DNA from: JABCYV01 sp963696025
Lineage (GTDB): Bacteria > Acidobacteriota > Terriglobia > Terriglobales > Acidobacteriaceae
Assembly: GCA_963696025.1 (NCBI GenBank)
Contig: CAVOII010000005.1
Coordinates: 248,001 to 312,000 of the forward strand
DNA length: 64,000 bases
Direction: 5' to 3'
Position 1 is the stretch's first letter, and each line of letters starts with the position of its first letter. The notes beneath the pieces were generated by a model. That model was not told where the DNA came from. It searched no databases and saw nothing but the letters and a program-made list of their open reading frames with translations. Positions 17,451 through 26,816 of the stretch are shown here, one piece after another. Made by a program: the position numbers and the translations under genes.

Positions 17451-19001
17451 ATGAACCTCGAACAGAAGCTGGCCGAACTGAAGAAGCGTGACCGGCTCGC
17501 CGAAGAAGGTGGCGGACAGCAACGCCGCGAACGGCAGCATAAAGAAGGCAAGATGTCTGCCCGAGAGCGCATCGAGTTCCTGCTTGATGAAGGCTCGTTC
17601 GAGGAGACCGACAAACTGGTCACGCATCGCTCCAATGACTTCGGCATGGCCGAGCAGAAATATTATGGCGACGGCTTTATTACCGGCTACGGACGCATCG
17701 AGGGCAGGCTGGTTTTCCTGTTCGCCCAAGATTTCACGGTGTTTGGCGGATCTTTGTCGGAGGCCAATGCCGGCAAGATTGTTAAGGTCATGGACCTAGC
17801 CGCCAAAATGGGCGCGCCTATGATCGGGTTGAATGACTCGGGTGGTGCTCGCATTCAGGAAGGCGTGATGTCGCTGGCGGGATACGCCGACATTTTTCTG
17901 CGCAACACTCTGTACAGCGGGGTGGTACCGCAAATTTCGGCGATCATGGGCCCCTGCGCGGGCGGGGCCGTGTACTCTCCCGCCATCACCGATTTCATCG
18001 TGATGGTAGACAAGACTTCCTACATGTTCATCACCGGGCCGGACGTGATCAAGACGGTTACGCATGAGGAAGTCACGAAAGATCAGCTGGGCGGCGCTCA
18101 CACTCATAACGAGACTTCGGGAGTGGCCCACTTCATGGCCCAGGACGATGCTGAATGTCTGTCGCTGGTGCGTGAGCTGTTGAGCTTCCTTCCTTCCAAT
18201 AATCTCGACGATCCGCCGCGCAAGGCCTGCATCGACCCGATCGACCGCGCTGACGCCGCTTTGGACAAGATCGTCCCTGACCAATCAAACCGGCCCTATG
18301 ACATGAAAGATGTGATCCATGCGGTGGTGGATGACGGCTATTTCTTCGAAGTGCAGGAGCTGTACGCGAAGAATATTGTGGTGGGCTTCTCGCGCCTGAA
18401 TGGCCGTTCGGTGGGCATTGTGGCCAATCAGCCGGCATTTCTTGCAGGCACGCTGGACATCAATGCGTCCATCAAAGGCGCGCGTTTCGTGCGCTTTTGC
18501 GATTGTTTCAACATCCCGCTGGTCACGTTCGAAGACGTTCCCGGATTTCTCCCCGGAACGAACCAGGAGTATGGAGGGATTATCAAGCACGGCGCCAAGC
18601 TGCTGTTCGCGTTTGCGGAGGCGACTGTGCCGAAAGTCACCGTGATCACACGCAAGGCCTATGGCGGGGCGTATTGCGTTATGGCGTCCAAGCAAATTCA
18701 TACCGATGTGAACTATGCCTGGCCGACGGCCGAAATCGCCGTCATGGGGCCGGAAGGCGCGGTCGACATCGTCTACAAACGCGATTTAGAGAAGGCTGAA
18801 AATCGCGAAGCGGTCCGCCAAAAGAAGATCGAAGAATTCCGCGAGCGCTTTGCCAATCCCTACGTGGCGGCCGACCGTGGCTTTGTGGATGCAGTTATCC
18901 AGCCCCGCGAAACTCGCAAGAAGCTGATCCAGGCGCTGGCGATGCTGGAGAGCAAAAGGGACAAGAACCCGCTCAAGAAGCACGGGAATATACCGCTCTA
19001 A
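17451..19001 (+). CDS. acyl-CoA carboxylase carboxyltransferase subunit (propionyl-/methylmalonyl-CoA type)
   Basis: 516 residues with two crotonase-like halves. Signatures: 'KMSARERIEFLLDEGSFEE', 'GARIQEGVMSLAGYADIF', 'IMGPCAGGAVYSPAITDFIVMV', 'GGAHTHNETSGVAHF', 'GIVANQPAFLAGTLDINAS', 'DVPGFLPGTNQEYGGII' and 'YGGAYCVMASK'. It transfers carboxyl from carboxybiotin to propionyl-CoA or acetyl-CoA, or acts in methylmalonyl-CoA decarboxylation. The biotin carboxylase and carrier genes are not adjacent, so the exact acyl substrate is unresolved (PccB, AccD5 or MmdA). Confidence 0.92.
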   Translation: MNLEQKLAELKKRDRLAEEGGGQQRRERQHKEGKMSARERIEFLLDEGSFEETDKLVTHRSNDFGMAEQKYYGDGFITGYGRIEGRLVFLFAQDFTVFGGSLSEANAGKIVKVMDLAAKMGAPMIGLNDSGGARIQEGVMSLAGYADIFLRNTLYSGVVPQISAIMGPCAGGAVYSPAITDFIVMVDKTSYMFITGPDVIKTVTHEEVTKDQLGGAHTHNETSGVAHFMAQDDAECLSLVRELLSFLPSNNLDDPPRKACIDPIDRADAALDKIVPDQSNRPYDMKDVIHAVVDDGYFFEVQELYAKNIVVGFSRLNGRSVGIVANQPAFLAGTLDINASIKGARFVRFCDCFNIPLVTFEDVPGFLPGTNQEYGGIIKHGAKLLFAFAEATVPKVTVITRKAYGGAYCVMASKQIHTDVNYAWPTAEIAVMGPEGAVDIVYKRDLEKAENREAVRQKKIEEFRERFANPYVAADRGFVDAVIQPRETRKKLIQALAMLESKRDKNPLKKHGNIPL

Positions 19002-19909
19002 GATGGCTCCGCGGAAAACCTTCTGCATTCATTTCGCGAAATGATGAGTAGCAGACCGCTGGTCCAGGTCAGCGCCTCAGTTCTTATCCCTCGAACTCAG
19101 GGTCTACGAGGTCATCGGTCGCGCAGTCGAGCGACAACAATAACTCCAGTCGCGGCGACAGATCGACTCTCGGCGCAGGTTTGGTTGGCCGACTCTTGTG
19201 GCCGTTGCCGTTGGTGGCCGCGCGATACTGGTTTGGATTGGGGACAAAGTCCAAGCGCGGAAGCTTTGGGAGTCTCGCCACTTTGGGGTCGCCGCGATTC
19301 CTTCGGCCAGAGAGGAAGCTTGCAGCTAAAAATTAAGAATCCCGAGGTAATGTTGAACTCATTCGTCTCGGCCAGTAGCTCGCGTTAGACCCTTGCCGAC
19401 CTGACCTCACTGCTTCCCTTGCGGGACGCTGGAGCGATCTTTGCTTGGGCTCCGGGCTTACCGCCAACCGGAAAAACCTGTTCAACGCCTCGGGACTCTA
19501 TCTTGCCTTTGACATGATGCTCGTGTTCGCCTCAACCAGCGCTTTGCTATAGACCCTTACTGGCCCTCCCGGCCTCATCTTGCGATGTTTCCGAGTGACC
19601 TCGCTCGAGTCCCGGACGCTGCACCAACTGGGTAAACTTGGAACGTGTCAAAGAACGAGTATGTTTGTACTCCTCTTATTTTTGGAGTCAATGAAAAACG
19701 CGGAACTCTATCTGCTTTACATGCAATCGAGTGCAGCCTCTCCACAAGCATCTGACCAGATTTGGTGCAGTGCCTTTTCGCAGTAGCGCCGCCAACCCGC
19801 TTTGCAAGCCGATTGTGGCTCTGTTCACGTTCGGTGGAGTTCTGAATGGTAATTCCGCAGTGTGGAAAATCCAGCGCAATCCGCGAGAGGAGCGGATTCC
19901 AGAGCAACG
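19002..19909. other. 908-base region with little or no coding content
   Basis: Between the carboxyltransferase and the BNR-repeat lipoprotein. Apart from a possible small minus-strand gene at 19084-19281, the open frames here are short, overlapping and compositionally poor. The stretch 19380-19900 gives the impression of decayed coding DNA, but no family can be recognised. The right end would hold the terminator of the lipoprotein gene, and no strong hairpin is evident. Confidence 0.4.
19084..19281 (-). CDS. possible small protein, function unknown
   Basis: 65 codons from a GTG: 'ARLPKLPRLDFVPNPNQY', 'GHKSRPTKPAPRVDLSPRLELLLSLDCATDDLVDPEFEG'. The composition (Pro- and Leu-rich, acidic end) and GC-rich third positions look protein-like, but there is no clear ribosome-binding site and no known family. 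It could equally be a remnant of a longer gene. Confidence 0.25.
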   Translation of the reverse strand: MARLPKLPRLDFVPNPNQYRAATNGNGHKSRPTKPAPRVDLSPRLELLLSLDCATDDLVDPEFEG

Positions 19910-21496
19910 CTATCTTTTGGCAGCGCGCTTCAAGTTCTTGTTCGGAGGCGGCGGGATGGGGAACTCCCCATCTTCGTCGTAGAACTTTCTCGGACCATGG
20001 TCAGATTTGGCGTGAGGCACTGGCTTCTCACCTTTCGAACTGAAGTAGGCGCTGTCAGCAGCCGCCAGCAGAGGGCTGGTCGTGGTGTACATTGCCTCGT
20101 CGAAGACGCCGCCGGACGGAGAGTTGGCCACGGCAAATACGCCAAAGGCCTGGCCGTTCACGTAGGCGGTCGAGAGGTAGTCAGCGACCATCAGCCCGGA
20201 AAAGGTATTGGGCAGCCAACTGGTGCTCATAGGTCCCGCCAGTTGGACGGGGGCGCTCCAGGTCTGACCGCTATCTTGGGAGGAAACAAAGCCGACATCC
20301 ATGTTGCAAACCGTCCCGCAATTGGAAACTGGGTAGTAGTAGTAGGTGAGGGTGAGGTGCGCGGTGGGGCCAGAGATGGCCGGATCAACCCCCAGCCCCG
20401 GAATGAAGTGATCGACTGTGCTGGTGATAGGGTCGATCGGAATTCGGGCTGGAGTAGTCCAAATCGTGCCGTTATTGGAGGTACTAAGCACGAGGTCGTT
20501 GGAGGGGCAGCCGGCGCGATAGCGGCAATCGCCCCAGACCACATACATCGTGCCCGCCCCGTCGATTGCTGCCGACGGGAGTGGACCGCTGCGCAGATTG
20601 CCCGCCTCCGCATGATCGGTAATTGGAGAGATGACGACGGAACTGTTCCAACTTGCACCGCCATTGGTCGAGGTAAATGAAAGCATTGAGCCAGTCAAAC
20701 CATCAATCGGAACCACCACAGTCCCATTGGGTTGCACCAGGGGCTCGCCTCCGACCCCTTGCGCCCGGTCGGCGGTGTTCAGCGGAGGCCCCCAGCTGAG
20801 CCCTCCGTCGCTGGAGGTATTTATCTCGATCAAGTCCTGATTTGATGGATCATCCCACTCGACGTAACAGTTGCCATAGAACGGACTGCTGGCAGTGTTA
20901 TCGCAGACGATCCAGTTCTTGTCCGGACTGCCGGTGGTGGTGACCGCGATGGGATGTCCCCAGCTGATGCCGTCCGAAGACCGGCTGACCACGACCTGCG
21001 TAGTAGTGCCTAAGGCCAGCGACGAGATTAACCACATGGCGTGGGCTACGTCGTAAGCGACCGCAGCGTCACTGACGGCGGTAGAGGTGCTTCCACCCTC
21101 GAAAACGGTGATGCCAGGAAGAACGCCGCTGCTCCATGTGGCGCCGGAGTCCGTCGATGTGGCGAAGCCGATGTCTCCGCCCCCTCCGCCAAAAACGCGG
21201 CCAACCTGAAACGCAGTCACGACGGTCGTACCAAAAGCAAAGGTGCTGGGTTCCAGTTCGGTAGCGTGCTGACCGCTGGTGTTGGTGCACGTATCATTGC
21301 TCAGTTTTATGAGTGGTCCTTGAGATGGCGCTACCGTTTGCACCATGCCTGAACCACAGGTCTGTGCGTTTTGAGTCATCTCGGGATGTGACCCCGAACC
21401 GCAGGCGACCAGCAGCGGCAGAAAAAATCCAAGCGCGAGCAAGACGGGAAACAGTATTCGTCGATTGCCATCTGCGGCAGGTCGGGACATATTCAT
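19910..21496 (-). CDS. exported lipoprotein with sialidase-like (BNR/Asp-box) repeats
   Basis: About 528 residues. The signal peptide ends with 'LLVACG', a lipobox. The body is a probable six-bladed beta-propeller with repeated Asp-box motifs of the S-x-D-x-G-x-T-W form: 'STDSGATWSSG', 'SSDGISWGHP', 'SSDGGLSWGPP', 'STNGGASWNSS' and 'SQDSGQTWSAP'. Such folds bind or process glycans, but catalytic sialidase residues are not obvious, so 'sialidase' would be an over-call. The C-terminal 40 residues are Lys- and Pro-rich. ATG at 21496 (or 21490) is the likely start. Confidence 0.75.
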   Translation of the reverse strand: MNMSRPAADGNRRILFPVLLALGFFLPLLVACGSGSHPEMTQNAQTCGSGMVQTVAPSQGPLIKLSNDTCTNTSGQHATELEPSTFAFGTTVVTAFQVGRVFGGGGGDIGFATSTDSGATWSSGVLPGITVFEGGSTSTAVSDAAVAYDVAHAMWLISSLALGTTTQVVVSRSSDGISWGHPIAVTTTGSPDKNWIVCDNTASSPFYGNCYVEWDDPSNQDLIEINTSSDGGLSWGPPLNTADRAQGVGGEPLVQPNGTVVVPIDGLTGSMLSFTSTNGGASWNSSVVISPITDHAEAGNLRSGPLPSAAIDGAGTMYVVWGDCRYRAGCPSNDLVLSTSNNGTIWTTPARIPIDPITSTVDHFIPGLGVDPAISGPTAHLTLTYYYYPVSNCGTVCNMDVGFVSSQDSGQTWSAPVQLAGPMSTSWLPNTFSGLMVADYLSTAYVNGQAFGVFAVANSPSGGVFDEAMYTTTSPLLAAADSAYFSSKGEKPVPHAKSDHGPRKFYDEDGEFPIPPPPNKNLKRAAKR

Positions 21497-21699
21497 CAAT
21501 CAGCGTCCTCGGGTGGACGGAGCTACGTTGCAATGGAACAACCGCGCTGCGGCCAGTTGGACGAAAGTACCCCGTCGCGAGCGCTCGGTCAATGTGAAGA
21601 AGTGTTCACATGTCCGACGACCGTCGCAAGCCAGTGTCTCCTCCAAGTCACTTATCGTGCCGCTTCTCGCCCGCTACAATCGGCGTGGGGAGAACACCC

Positions 21700-22542
21700 A
21701 TGACGATATTCAATGAAGGGCGGCCCAGAGTGATCGATGCGAATCCAGGCTCGCTGTTCCGCCTTGTCTTAATCGGGGCAGTGGCGTTTCTGCTAGTGAT
21801 TCTGTTGTTTGCTTCCATTACCAAGGTGGGCACCGGTCACGTGGGGGTGTTGACACTGTTCGGAAAAGTGACCGGCGAAATGTTGCCCGAAGGCATTCAT
21901 CTCATCAATCCTTTCAAGACCAACAATGAAATGTCGATTCAGACCCAGACCATAAAGGAATCGGCCAACGTGCCCTCCAGCGAGGGATTGATGATGAACC
22001 TCGATACGTCACTGATCTATCAGCTCAACCCAGACAAGGCCGCGGAAGTCTTCCAGAAAACTGGCGCCAATTACGAGAGCGTTGTCATCGAGCCCATGCT
22101 GCGGGCCGACATCCGAGAGGCCACGGCATCTCACACTGCCAACGCGCTCTACACGGGCGAGCGTGAAATGGTCGCAAAGCAGGTGCAAGAGCAACTAGTC
22201 GCACAGCTGGTGCCCCGTGGCATTGTGGTCGAGAACGTACTGCTGCGTGACATTCAATTGCCTGCGACGCTCAAAGCTTCCATCGAGTCTAAGCAGCAGG
22301 CTGAGCAGGAAGCTCTGGCCATGAACTTCCGCCTGCAAAAGGAAACGCAGGAGGCACAGCGCAAGCGCATCGAGGCAGCCGGTATCCGCGATTTCCAGCA
22401 GATCGTGGCGCAAGGTATCAGTCCGCAATTGCTGGAGTGGAAAGGCATTGAAGCAACGGAGACTCTGGCCAAGAGCGGGAATGCAAAAGTGGTCGTGATC
22501 GGCAACAACAAGAATGGGCTGCCGCTGATCTTAGGACAATAA
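21700..22542 (+). CDS. prohibitin/SPFH-domain membrane protein
   Basis: 280 residues. An N-terminal membrane helix ('LFRLVLIGAVAFLLVILLFAS') is followed by an SPFH/band-7 domain ('VGTGHVGVLTLFGKVTGEMLPEGIHLINPF') and a helical region ('KASIESKQQAEQEALAMNFRLQKETQEAQRKRIEAAG') predicted to be coiled coil. Prohibitin-like proteins form large membrane rings linked to membrane-protein quality control. The ATG at 21700 is preceded by GGGGAGA; the longer frame from 21610 has no ribosome-binding site. It stands alone, without an NfeD or FtsH partner. Confidence 0.87.
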   Translation: MTIFNEGRPRVIDANPGSLFRLVLIGAVAFLLVILLFASITKVGTGHVGVLTLFGKVTGEMLPEGIHLINPFKTNNEMSIQTQTIKESANVPSSEGLMMNLDTSLIYQLNPDKAAEVFQKTGANYESVVIEPMLRADIREATASHTANALYTGEREMVAKQVQEQLVAQLVPRGIVVENVLLRDIQLPATLKASIESKQQAEQEALAMNFRLQKETQEAQRKRIEAAGIRDFQQIVAQGISPQLLEWKGIEATETLAKSGNAKVVVIGNNKNGLPLILGQ

Positions 22543-22632
22543 GAGGGCCGCGGGTCTCCGGTGTGAGGTTTCAGGTCCTAAGAGCGGAAACTTAAGGCCT
22601 GAGAGCAGAGACCATCGCTCGCCGCTGTTACC

Positions 22633-23655
22633 ATGACAAGCGTGTCAGCCCTGCTCGACGTCAGACATCTAACAGTCCAATTCCCCATCCAGGGTAGTGT
22701 GGAGACAGGTGACTCGCCCCTCCAGAAGCTAACCGCCGTCCGCGATCTCAGCCTTAGCATTGCTCCCGGAGAGGTGCTCGGGCTGGTCGGCGAATCGGGA
22801 TCAGGCAAATCCGTCGCGTCCCTGGCCTTGATGCGCCTGCTCCCAGCGCAGGCACGGGCCTCTGGAGAAATTCTCTTGTCGAACGATGGCAATTCAAGTC
22901 GCAATCTCTTGAGCCTGTCGGACGAAGAAATACGCAGCCTCCGCGGCTCCCGCATTGCCATGATTTTCCAGGAACCAATGACGGCGTTGAATCCCGTAAT
23001 GCGAGTGGGAGATCAGGTCGCCGAGGCCGCTCTCGCGCATGGCAAAGTTGCGAAAAACGCGGCCTGGTCCCGAGCTGTCACCGCCATGAACGAGGTTGCA
23101 ATCTCCGATGCCGAACTTCGCGCTCGAGACTATCCCTACCAGCTTTCTGGTGGAATGCGCCAGCGCGTAATGATTGCCATGGCAATCGTAAACCGTCCTC
23201 AGTTGCTCATCGCGGACGAGCCTACCACTGCGCTCGACGTCACCACCCAGGCACAAATTCTCGACCTGTTGGCCGAACTGCGTTCTAAGTTTGGCCTGAC
23301 CATGCTCTTCATCTCGCACGATTTGGCCGTGGTTTCGCAAGTCGCTGATCGGGTCGCAGTGATGTATGCCGGCAGCCTGGTGGAAATGGGTTCGAAGCGT
23401 GAAATCTTTCAGGCGCCGGCCCACCCATACACTCGCGGTCTGTTGAATGCAGTGCCCACCTTGAGAACCGACCGGGCTCGCCAACTGGAGATGATCGAAG
23501 GCACGGTTCCTGCGTTGCATGCCGTGCCCCCGGGATGTCCCTTCGAACCGCGCTGCAGCTTTCGGGTGGCGGACTGCGCACGTGCACTGCCGCCTCTGAT
23601 TGAAGTGACGCCAGGACATTGGGCGAGGTGCCCGGTGGTGAATCAGGCCACATAG
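22633..23655 (+). CDS. oligopeptide/dipeptide ABC transporter ATP-binding protein (OppD/DppD type)
   Basis: 340-residue ABC ATPase. It has Walker A 'GESGSGKSVAS', the Q-loop 'IFQEPMTALNPVM', signature 'LSGGMRQRVMIAMA', Walker B 'LLIADEPTTALD' and the H-loop 'ISHDLAVVS'. The C-terminal extension 'PGCPFEPRCSFRVADC' is the Cys-bearing tail typical of OppD/DppD. It would energise peptide or nickel uptake at the inner membrane, but no permease or binding protein lies next to it. Its partners must be elsewhere, or it serves another importer. Confidence 0.9.
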   Translation: MTSVSALLDVRHLTVQFPIQGSVETGDSPLQKLTAVRDLSLSIAPGEVLGLVGESGSGKSVASLALMRLLPAQARASGEILLSNDGNSSRNLLSLSDEEIRSLRGSRIAMIFQEPMTALNPVMRVGDQVAEAALAHGKVAKNAAWSRAVTAMNEVAISDAELRARDYPYQLSGGMRQRVMIAMAIVNRPQLLIADEPTTALDVTTQAQILDLLAELRSKFGLTMLFISHDLAVVSQVADRVAVMYAGSLVEMGSKREIFQAPAHPYTRGLLNAVPTLRTDRARQLEMIEGTVPALHAVPPGCPFEPRCSFRVADCARALPPLIEVTPGHWARCPVVNQAT

Positions 23656-23773
23656 AGATCGCCTTTGCAACGTAGGTCGAGCGTCGCGCCGCCGCCCTAC
23701 CCTCACCCGCACGAGGGCCGACGCTCCTACCTACCCCCGATGGGTCTATAATCGCCAGTTTGTCCGGTGATAC

Positions 23774-24529
23774 GTGCGTCTTCTTTTACTAAGCGATATT
23801 CATGCCAACTTCGAAGCTCTGGAAGCCTGCCTGACGGCTGCCCCGGCCCACGACCTCGTCATCAATCTGGGCGACATCGTGGGCTACGGCGCCAGCCCGA
23901 ACGAAGTTGTCGAGCGCTCACTGGACCTGGGCAAGGTTTTTGTGCGCGGTAATCATGACAAAGCAGCCAGCGGCACGATGGACCTGAGGGACTTTAATCC
24001 TATCGCCGGTCTGGCCGCGCTTTGGACCCGCGATCAGCTAATCCCGAAAAACCTGGAATGGCTGCGAGCGTTGCCCCACGGGCCCGTCCAGATTCCCGAG
24101 TTGCCGGGCGTACAGTTTGTCCACGGCTCGCCGGTGGACGAAGATGAATACGTGGTAACTCTGCACGACGCGATTGAGCCACTGATGGTGTCAGCTACGC
24201 CGTTGACATTTTTCGGCCATACCCATCTACAGGGAAGTTTCTCGACCAACGACGTCAACAGCGATGCTTTTCGTCCCGAGTACCGGACGATCGGACAGAG
24301 CGAAACGACAGAGTTTCCCATTAGAAACGGCGCGCGTTACATGGTGAACCCGGGTTCAGTCGGGCAGCCGCGGGACGGCGATTGGCGGGCCGCCTTCGCT
24401 GTGTATGACGCGGACGCCCGCATCGTTACCTTCTGCCGAGTGCCTTACAATTTGAAGCAGGCCCAGGAACGGATCATGGCAGCGAACCTGCCACAGCGAC
24501 TGGCCACGCGCTTAGCGACAGGAAGATAG
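23774..24529 (+). CDS. metallophosphoesterase
   Basis: 251 residues of the calcineurin-like fold, with the metal-binding motifs in order: 'LLSDIHANFEALEACL', 'NLGDIVGYGASP', 'VRGNHDKAASG', 'VHGSP' and 'FGHTHLQGSF'. The late 'YMVNPGSVGQPRDGDWRAAFAVYD' is typical of the YfcE/PhoD-like bacterial group often described as diadenosine tetraphosphatase-like. The substrate is unknown. GTG start. It is followed after 53 bases by the RNase H gene on the same strand. Confidence 0.85.
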   Translation: MRLLLLSDIHANFEALEACLTAAPAHDLVINLGDIVGYGASPNEVVERSLDLGKVFVRGNHDKAASGTMDLRDFNPIAGLAALWTRDQLIPKNLEWLRALPHGPVQIPELPGVQFVHGSPVDEDEYVVTLHDAIEPLMVSATPLTFFGHTHLQGSFSTNDVNSDAFRPEYRTIGQSETTEFPIRNGARYMVNPGSVGQPRDGDWRAAFAVYDADARIVTFCRVPYNLKQAQERIMAANLPQRLATRLATGR

Positions 24530-24582
24530 CGTGGAGTTGCTACGCGGCAGCGTTGCTGAGCTCTCCGTTGTACACTTCGTCC

Positions 24583-25068
24583 ATGCCTTCTTCTTCCTCT
24601 GGCTCCCCATCCGCGGATCTCTTTGCCCACAATGCCAAGACGCCCGAGCGTTACCTGGTCGCTCATAGCGACGGCGGCGCTCGAGGAAATCCAGGCCCGG
24701 CAGGATACGGAGTTGTTATTGTAGACGAATCGGGCAAGCATGTTGCCGCCCTCAGCCAGTATCTGGGACAGCAGACTAATAACTTCGCCGAGTATCAAGG
24801 GCTGATTGCCGCGTTGGAATACGCGATCAAGCACGGCTACAAAGCTCTCAAGGTCATCAGCGACTCTGAACTGCTGGTACGGCAGATCAAAGGCATCTAC
24901 AAGGTAAAGAACGCCACTTTGCAGGAACTACACGGTCGGGCAAAGCAATTGATCGCGCAGCTCGAATGGTTTTCAATCGGGCACGCGTTGCGCGAACACA
25001 ATCAGGAAGCCGATCGCCTGGCCAATGATGCGATGGACAAGGGCATGGGACGGCGGTTGAAGAAATGA
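24583..25068 (+). CDS. ribonuclease HI family protein
   Basis: 161 residues. Catalytic residues of the RNase HI/RVT_3 group are visible: 'HSDGGARGNPGPAGYG' (first Asp), 'NFAEYQGLIAALEYA' (Glu), 'KVISDSELLVRQI' (second Asp) and 'HNQEADRLANDAMD' (last Asp). It degrades RNA in RNA-DNA hybrids. The N-terminal 30 residues are Ser-rich. ATG at 24583 is taken as start; a TTG at 24553 would add ten residues. Confidence 0.88.
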   Translation: MPSSSSGSPSADLFAHNAKTPERYLVAHSDGGARGNPGPAGYGVVIVDESGKHVAALSQYLGQQTNNFAEYQGLIAALEYAIKHGYKALKVISDSELLVRQIKGIYKVKNATLQELHGRAKQLIAQLEWFSIGHALREHNQEADRLANDAMDKGMGRRLKK

Positions 25069-25162
25069 CCGCCTGAGAAACGGGGCTCCGCCCCGTCTGT
25101 GAGACCGGGAGCGTAACCCGCATAATTGCTAACTTAAGATGGAGTTCCTTCCGAGTTGCTCG

Positions 25163-26095
25163 TTATTCGTCGCTGAAGTCACTACGATTGGCGTGCAAAG
25201 ATTTTCTCACCCGAGCCAACTTCTCCAGAGCGAAAGATCTGAACTTGTCTACGACTGGCGTGCGAACGCGTTCATCGCAAACAAGTGCAATTTCAGACAT
25301 TGGAAGATCGCCGACAATGTCACAGGCGACGACTGACGCAACGCTGTGTTTCACTGCTGATGCGGGGAGAATGGCGACACCCATCTGCGCACCGACTAGC
25401 GAGATCACCGTGGAGAGGTCTGCCGCGGTCTGCGAAACATTGGGAACAATTCTGGCATCGCGAAGCATCCCGAAGATTAGATCGTAGAATCCAGGGGCAT
25501 AGCTACGCTCATTCATCACGAAGTTCTCACCCGATACTTCACCTAGACGCACCCTTTTTCTTTTGGCGAGTTTATGAGAGGAGGGCACCACGAGTACGAA
25601 CGGTTCCCGATGCACTGTCAGAACCTCAAGAGCCGACTGCTCGCCAATCGGGAGGCGAAGAAATCCGATGTCCAGCGAACCCGTCTGCAGCATTTGCAGC
25701 TGATGCGCTGTCGGGATTGCGCGCAGAGAGAACTCAACTTCCGGATTTAAGTCCTTAAATTGACGAGCGATGCTGGGCACAATCTGTGCTCCCACACCTG
25801 AGATGAAGCCGATCCGCAACAGCCCCAGTTTTCCATTAGCTGCCAGCCTCGCCTTGCGAATAGCTTGCTCCAACTGCGACAGCGCTGCCATCGCATCATC
25901 GCGAAAGGCCTCACCAGCCGCGGTGAGCGTTGTTTTGCGTCGGTTCCGGTCGAAGAGTCGAACGCCGACCTCCTCCTCAAGAGCGCGGATCTGAAGGCTT
26001 AAGGCTGGCTGGCTGATATGAATCAATTCCGCAGTGCGCCCGAAGTGCAGAGTCTCGGCGATGGAAAGAAATGACCGAATTTGACGAAGCTCCAC
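25163..26095 (-). CDS. LysR-family transcriptional regulator
   Basis: 310 residues. The N-terminal helix-turn-helix 'ELRQIRSFLSIAETLHFGRTAELIHISQPALSLQIRALEEEVGVRLF' is diagnostic. The linker helix 'GEAFRDDAMAALSQLEQAIRKARLA' leads to a periplasmic-binding-protein-like effector domain (about 90-300). The GTG at 26095 has an AAGGTTAAGAGG upstream and gives the usual family N-terminus; a GTG at 26125 adds ten residues. It is divergent from the cupin/DoxX/dehalogenase genes and most likely controls them. The inducer is not predictable. Confidence 0.9.
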   Translation of the reverse strand: MELRQIRSFLSIAETLHFGRTAELIHISQPALSLQIRALEEEVGVRLFDRNRRKTTLTAAGEAFRDDAMAALSQLEQAIRKARLAANGKLGLLRIGFISGVGAQIVPSIARQFKDLNPEVEFSLRAIPTAHQLQMLQTGSLDIGFLRLPIGEQSALEVLTVHREPFVLVVPSSHKLAKRKRVRLGEVSGENFVMNERSYAPGFYDLIFGMLRDARIVPNVSQTAADLSTVISLVGAQMGVAILPASAVKHSVASVVACDIVGDLPMSEIALVCDERVRTPVVDKFRSFALEKLARVRKSLHANRSDFSDE

Positions 26096-26146
26096 CCTCT
26101 TAACCTTATTTGCAAATCTTATCACAGACTACAGAACAAACAATGT

Positions 26147-26158
26147 CTCTAATTAGAG
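26147..26158. promoter_or_regulatory. candidate operator: 12-bp perfect palindrome
   Basis: CTCTAATTAGAG is a perfect palindrome centred in the divergent region between the LysR gene and the cupin gene. LysR proteins bind dyad sites in such divergent regions and act on both promoters. The assignment is by position only; the classical T-N11-A core is not exact. Confidence 0.3.
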
Positions 26159-26323
26159 CTCGAAACGTCAAACGTAGTGTGGCAAGCAAGTTTCCGATGC
26201 TACAGCAAATTGTGAAGCAGGCTTGGCACCAGCTTGATGTCGGCGATTGCCACCCCTCGCTCGGCAAAGTTGGCACCGAAATTGCTAAAGGGAATGAAAG
26301 CAGAATTAAGAAAAGGAGCCGTT

Positions 26324-26779
26324 ATGAAAGCAAAAGCAACGCAGTCCTTCGCTCAAGATCGAGGCACGGGCACGACTCCGGCGTCGGGCGCAAAGGCCGG
26401 AGCGACCCAAGGTACCTTCACGACGAGCGACGCCATTCCGTGGAAGTCCGTCGATCCCAAAAACCACCCGGAACTGGAGATGTTCGCGGTGGGGGGGAAT
26501 CCAAACGAGGGCGCCTCGTTGATCCTGCAAAAGTTTCCCGCGGGCATGGACTCGGGCTGGCACTGGCACACCGCGGCGTATCAGGGCGTCGTGATCCAGG
26601 GCAAGTTCACGCATACTTTCGAGGGAGCAGCACCGCAGACAGGCGGGCCGGGATCCGTGTGGTCGCAACCTGCGAGACAGATCCATGATGACAAGTGCGA
26701 AGAGGGCGGCGACTGCATCATCGCCGTGTACTTCCACGACAAGCTCGACTTCAAGCCGGTGGACACGAAGGCGCAATAG
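26324..26779 (+). CDS. cupin-domain protein (DUF4437-like)
   Basis: 151 residues forming a single cupin barrel. 'GWHWHTAAYQGVVIQGKFTHTFEG' holds the first metal-binding His pair (H-x-H) and Glu/Gln region. 'GSVWSQPARQIHDDKCEEGGDCIIAVYFHDKLDF' is the second cupin motif. The metal site suggests a small oxygenase, isomerase or sensor, but no reaction can be named. The start at 26324 has AAGGAG eight bases upstream; longer in-frame starts lack one. It is first in a run with the DoxX-like and dehalogenase genes (37- and 22-base gaps). Confidence 0.75.
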   Translation: MKAKATQSFAQDRGTGTTPASGAKAGATQGTFTTSDAIPWKSVDPKNHPELEMFAVGGNPNEGASLILQKFPAGMDSGWHWHTAAYQGVVIQGKFTHTFEGAAPQTGGPGSVWSQPARQIHDDKCEEGGDCIIAVYFHDKLDFKPVDTKAQ

Positions 26780-26816
26780 GAACGGATACGCCAGTAACCT
26801 TGTACACGAGGGACCT

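Noticed and set aside
19041..19388. 115-codon plus-strand frame
   Set aside because: Arg/Ser-rich, no ribosome-binding site, and antisense to a more protein-like small minus-strand frame.
19575..19907. 110-codon minus-strand frame
   Set aside because: Composition and lack of a start signal suggest chance; no family resemblance.
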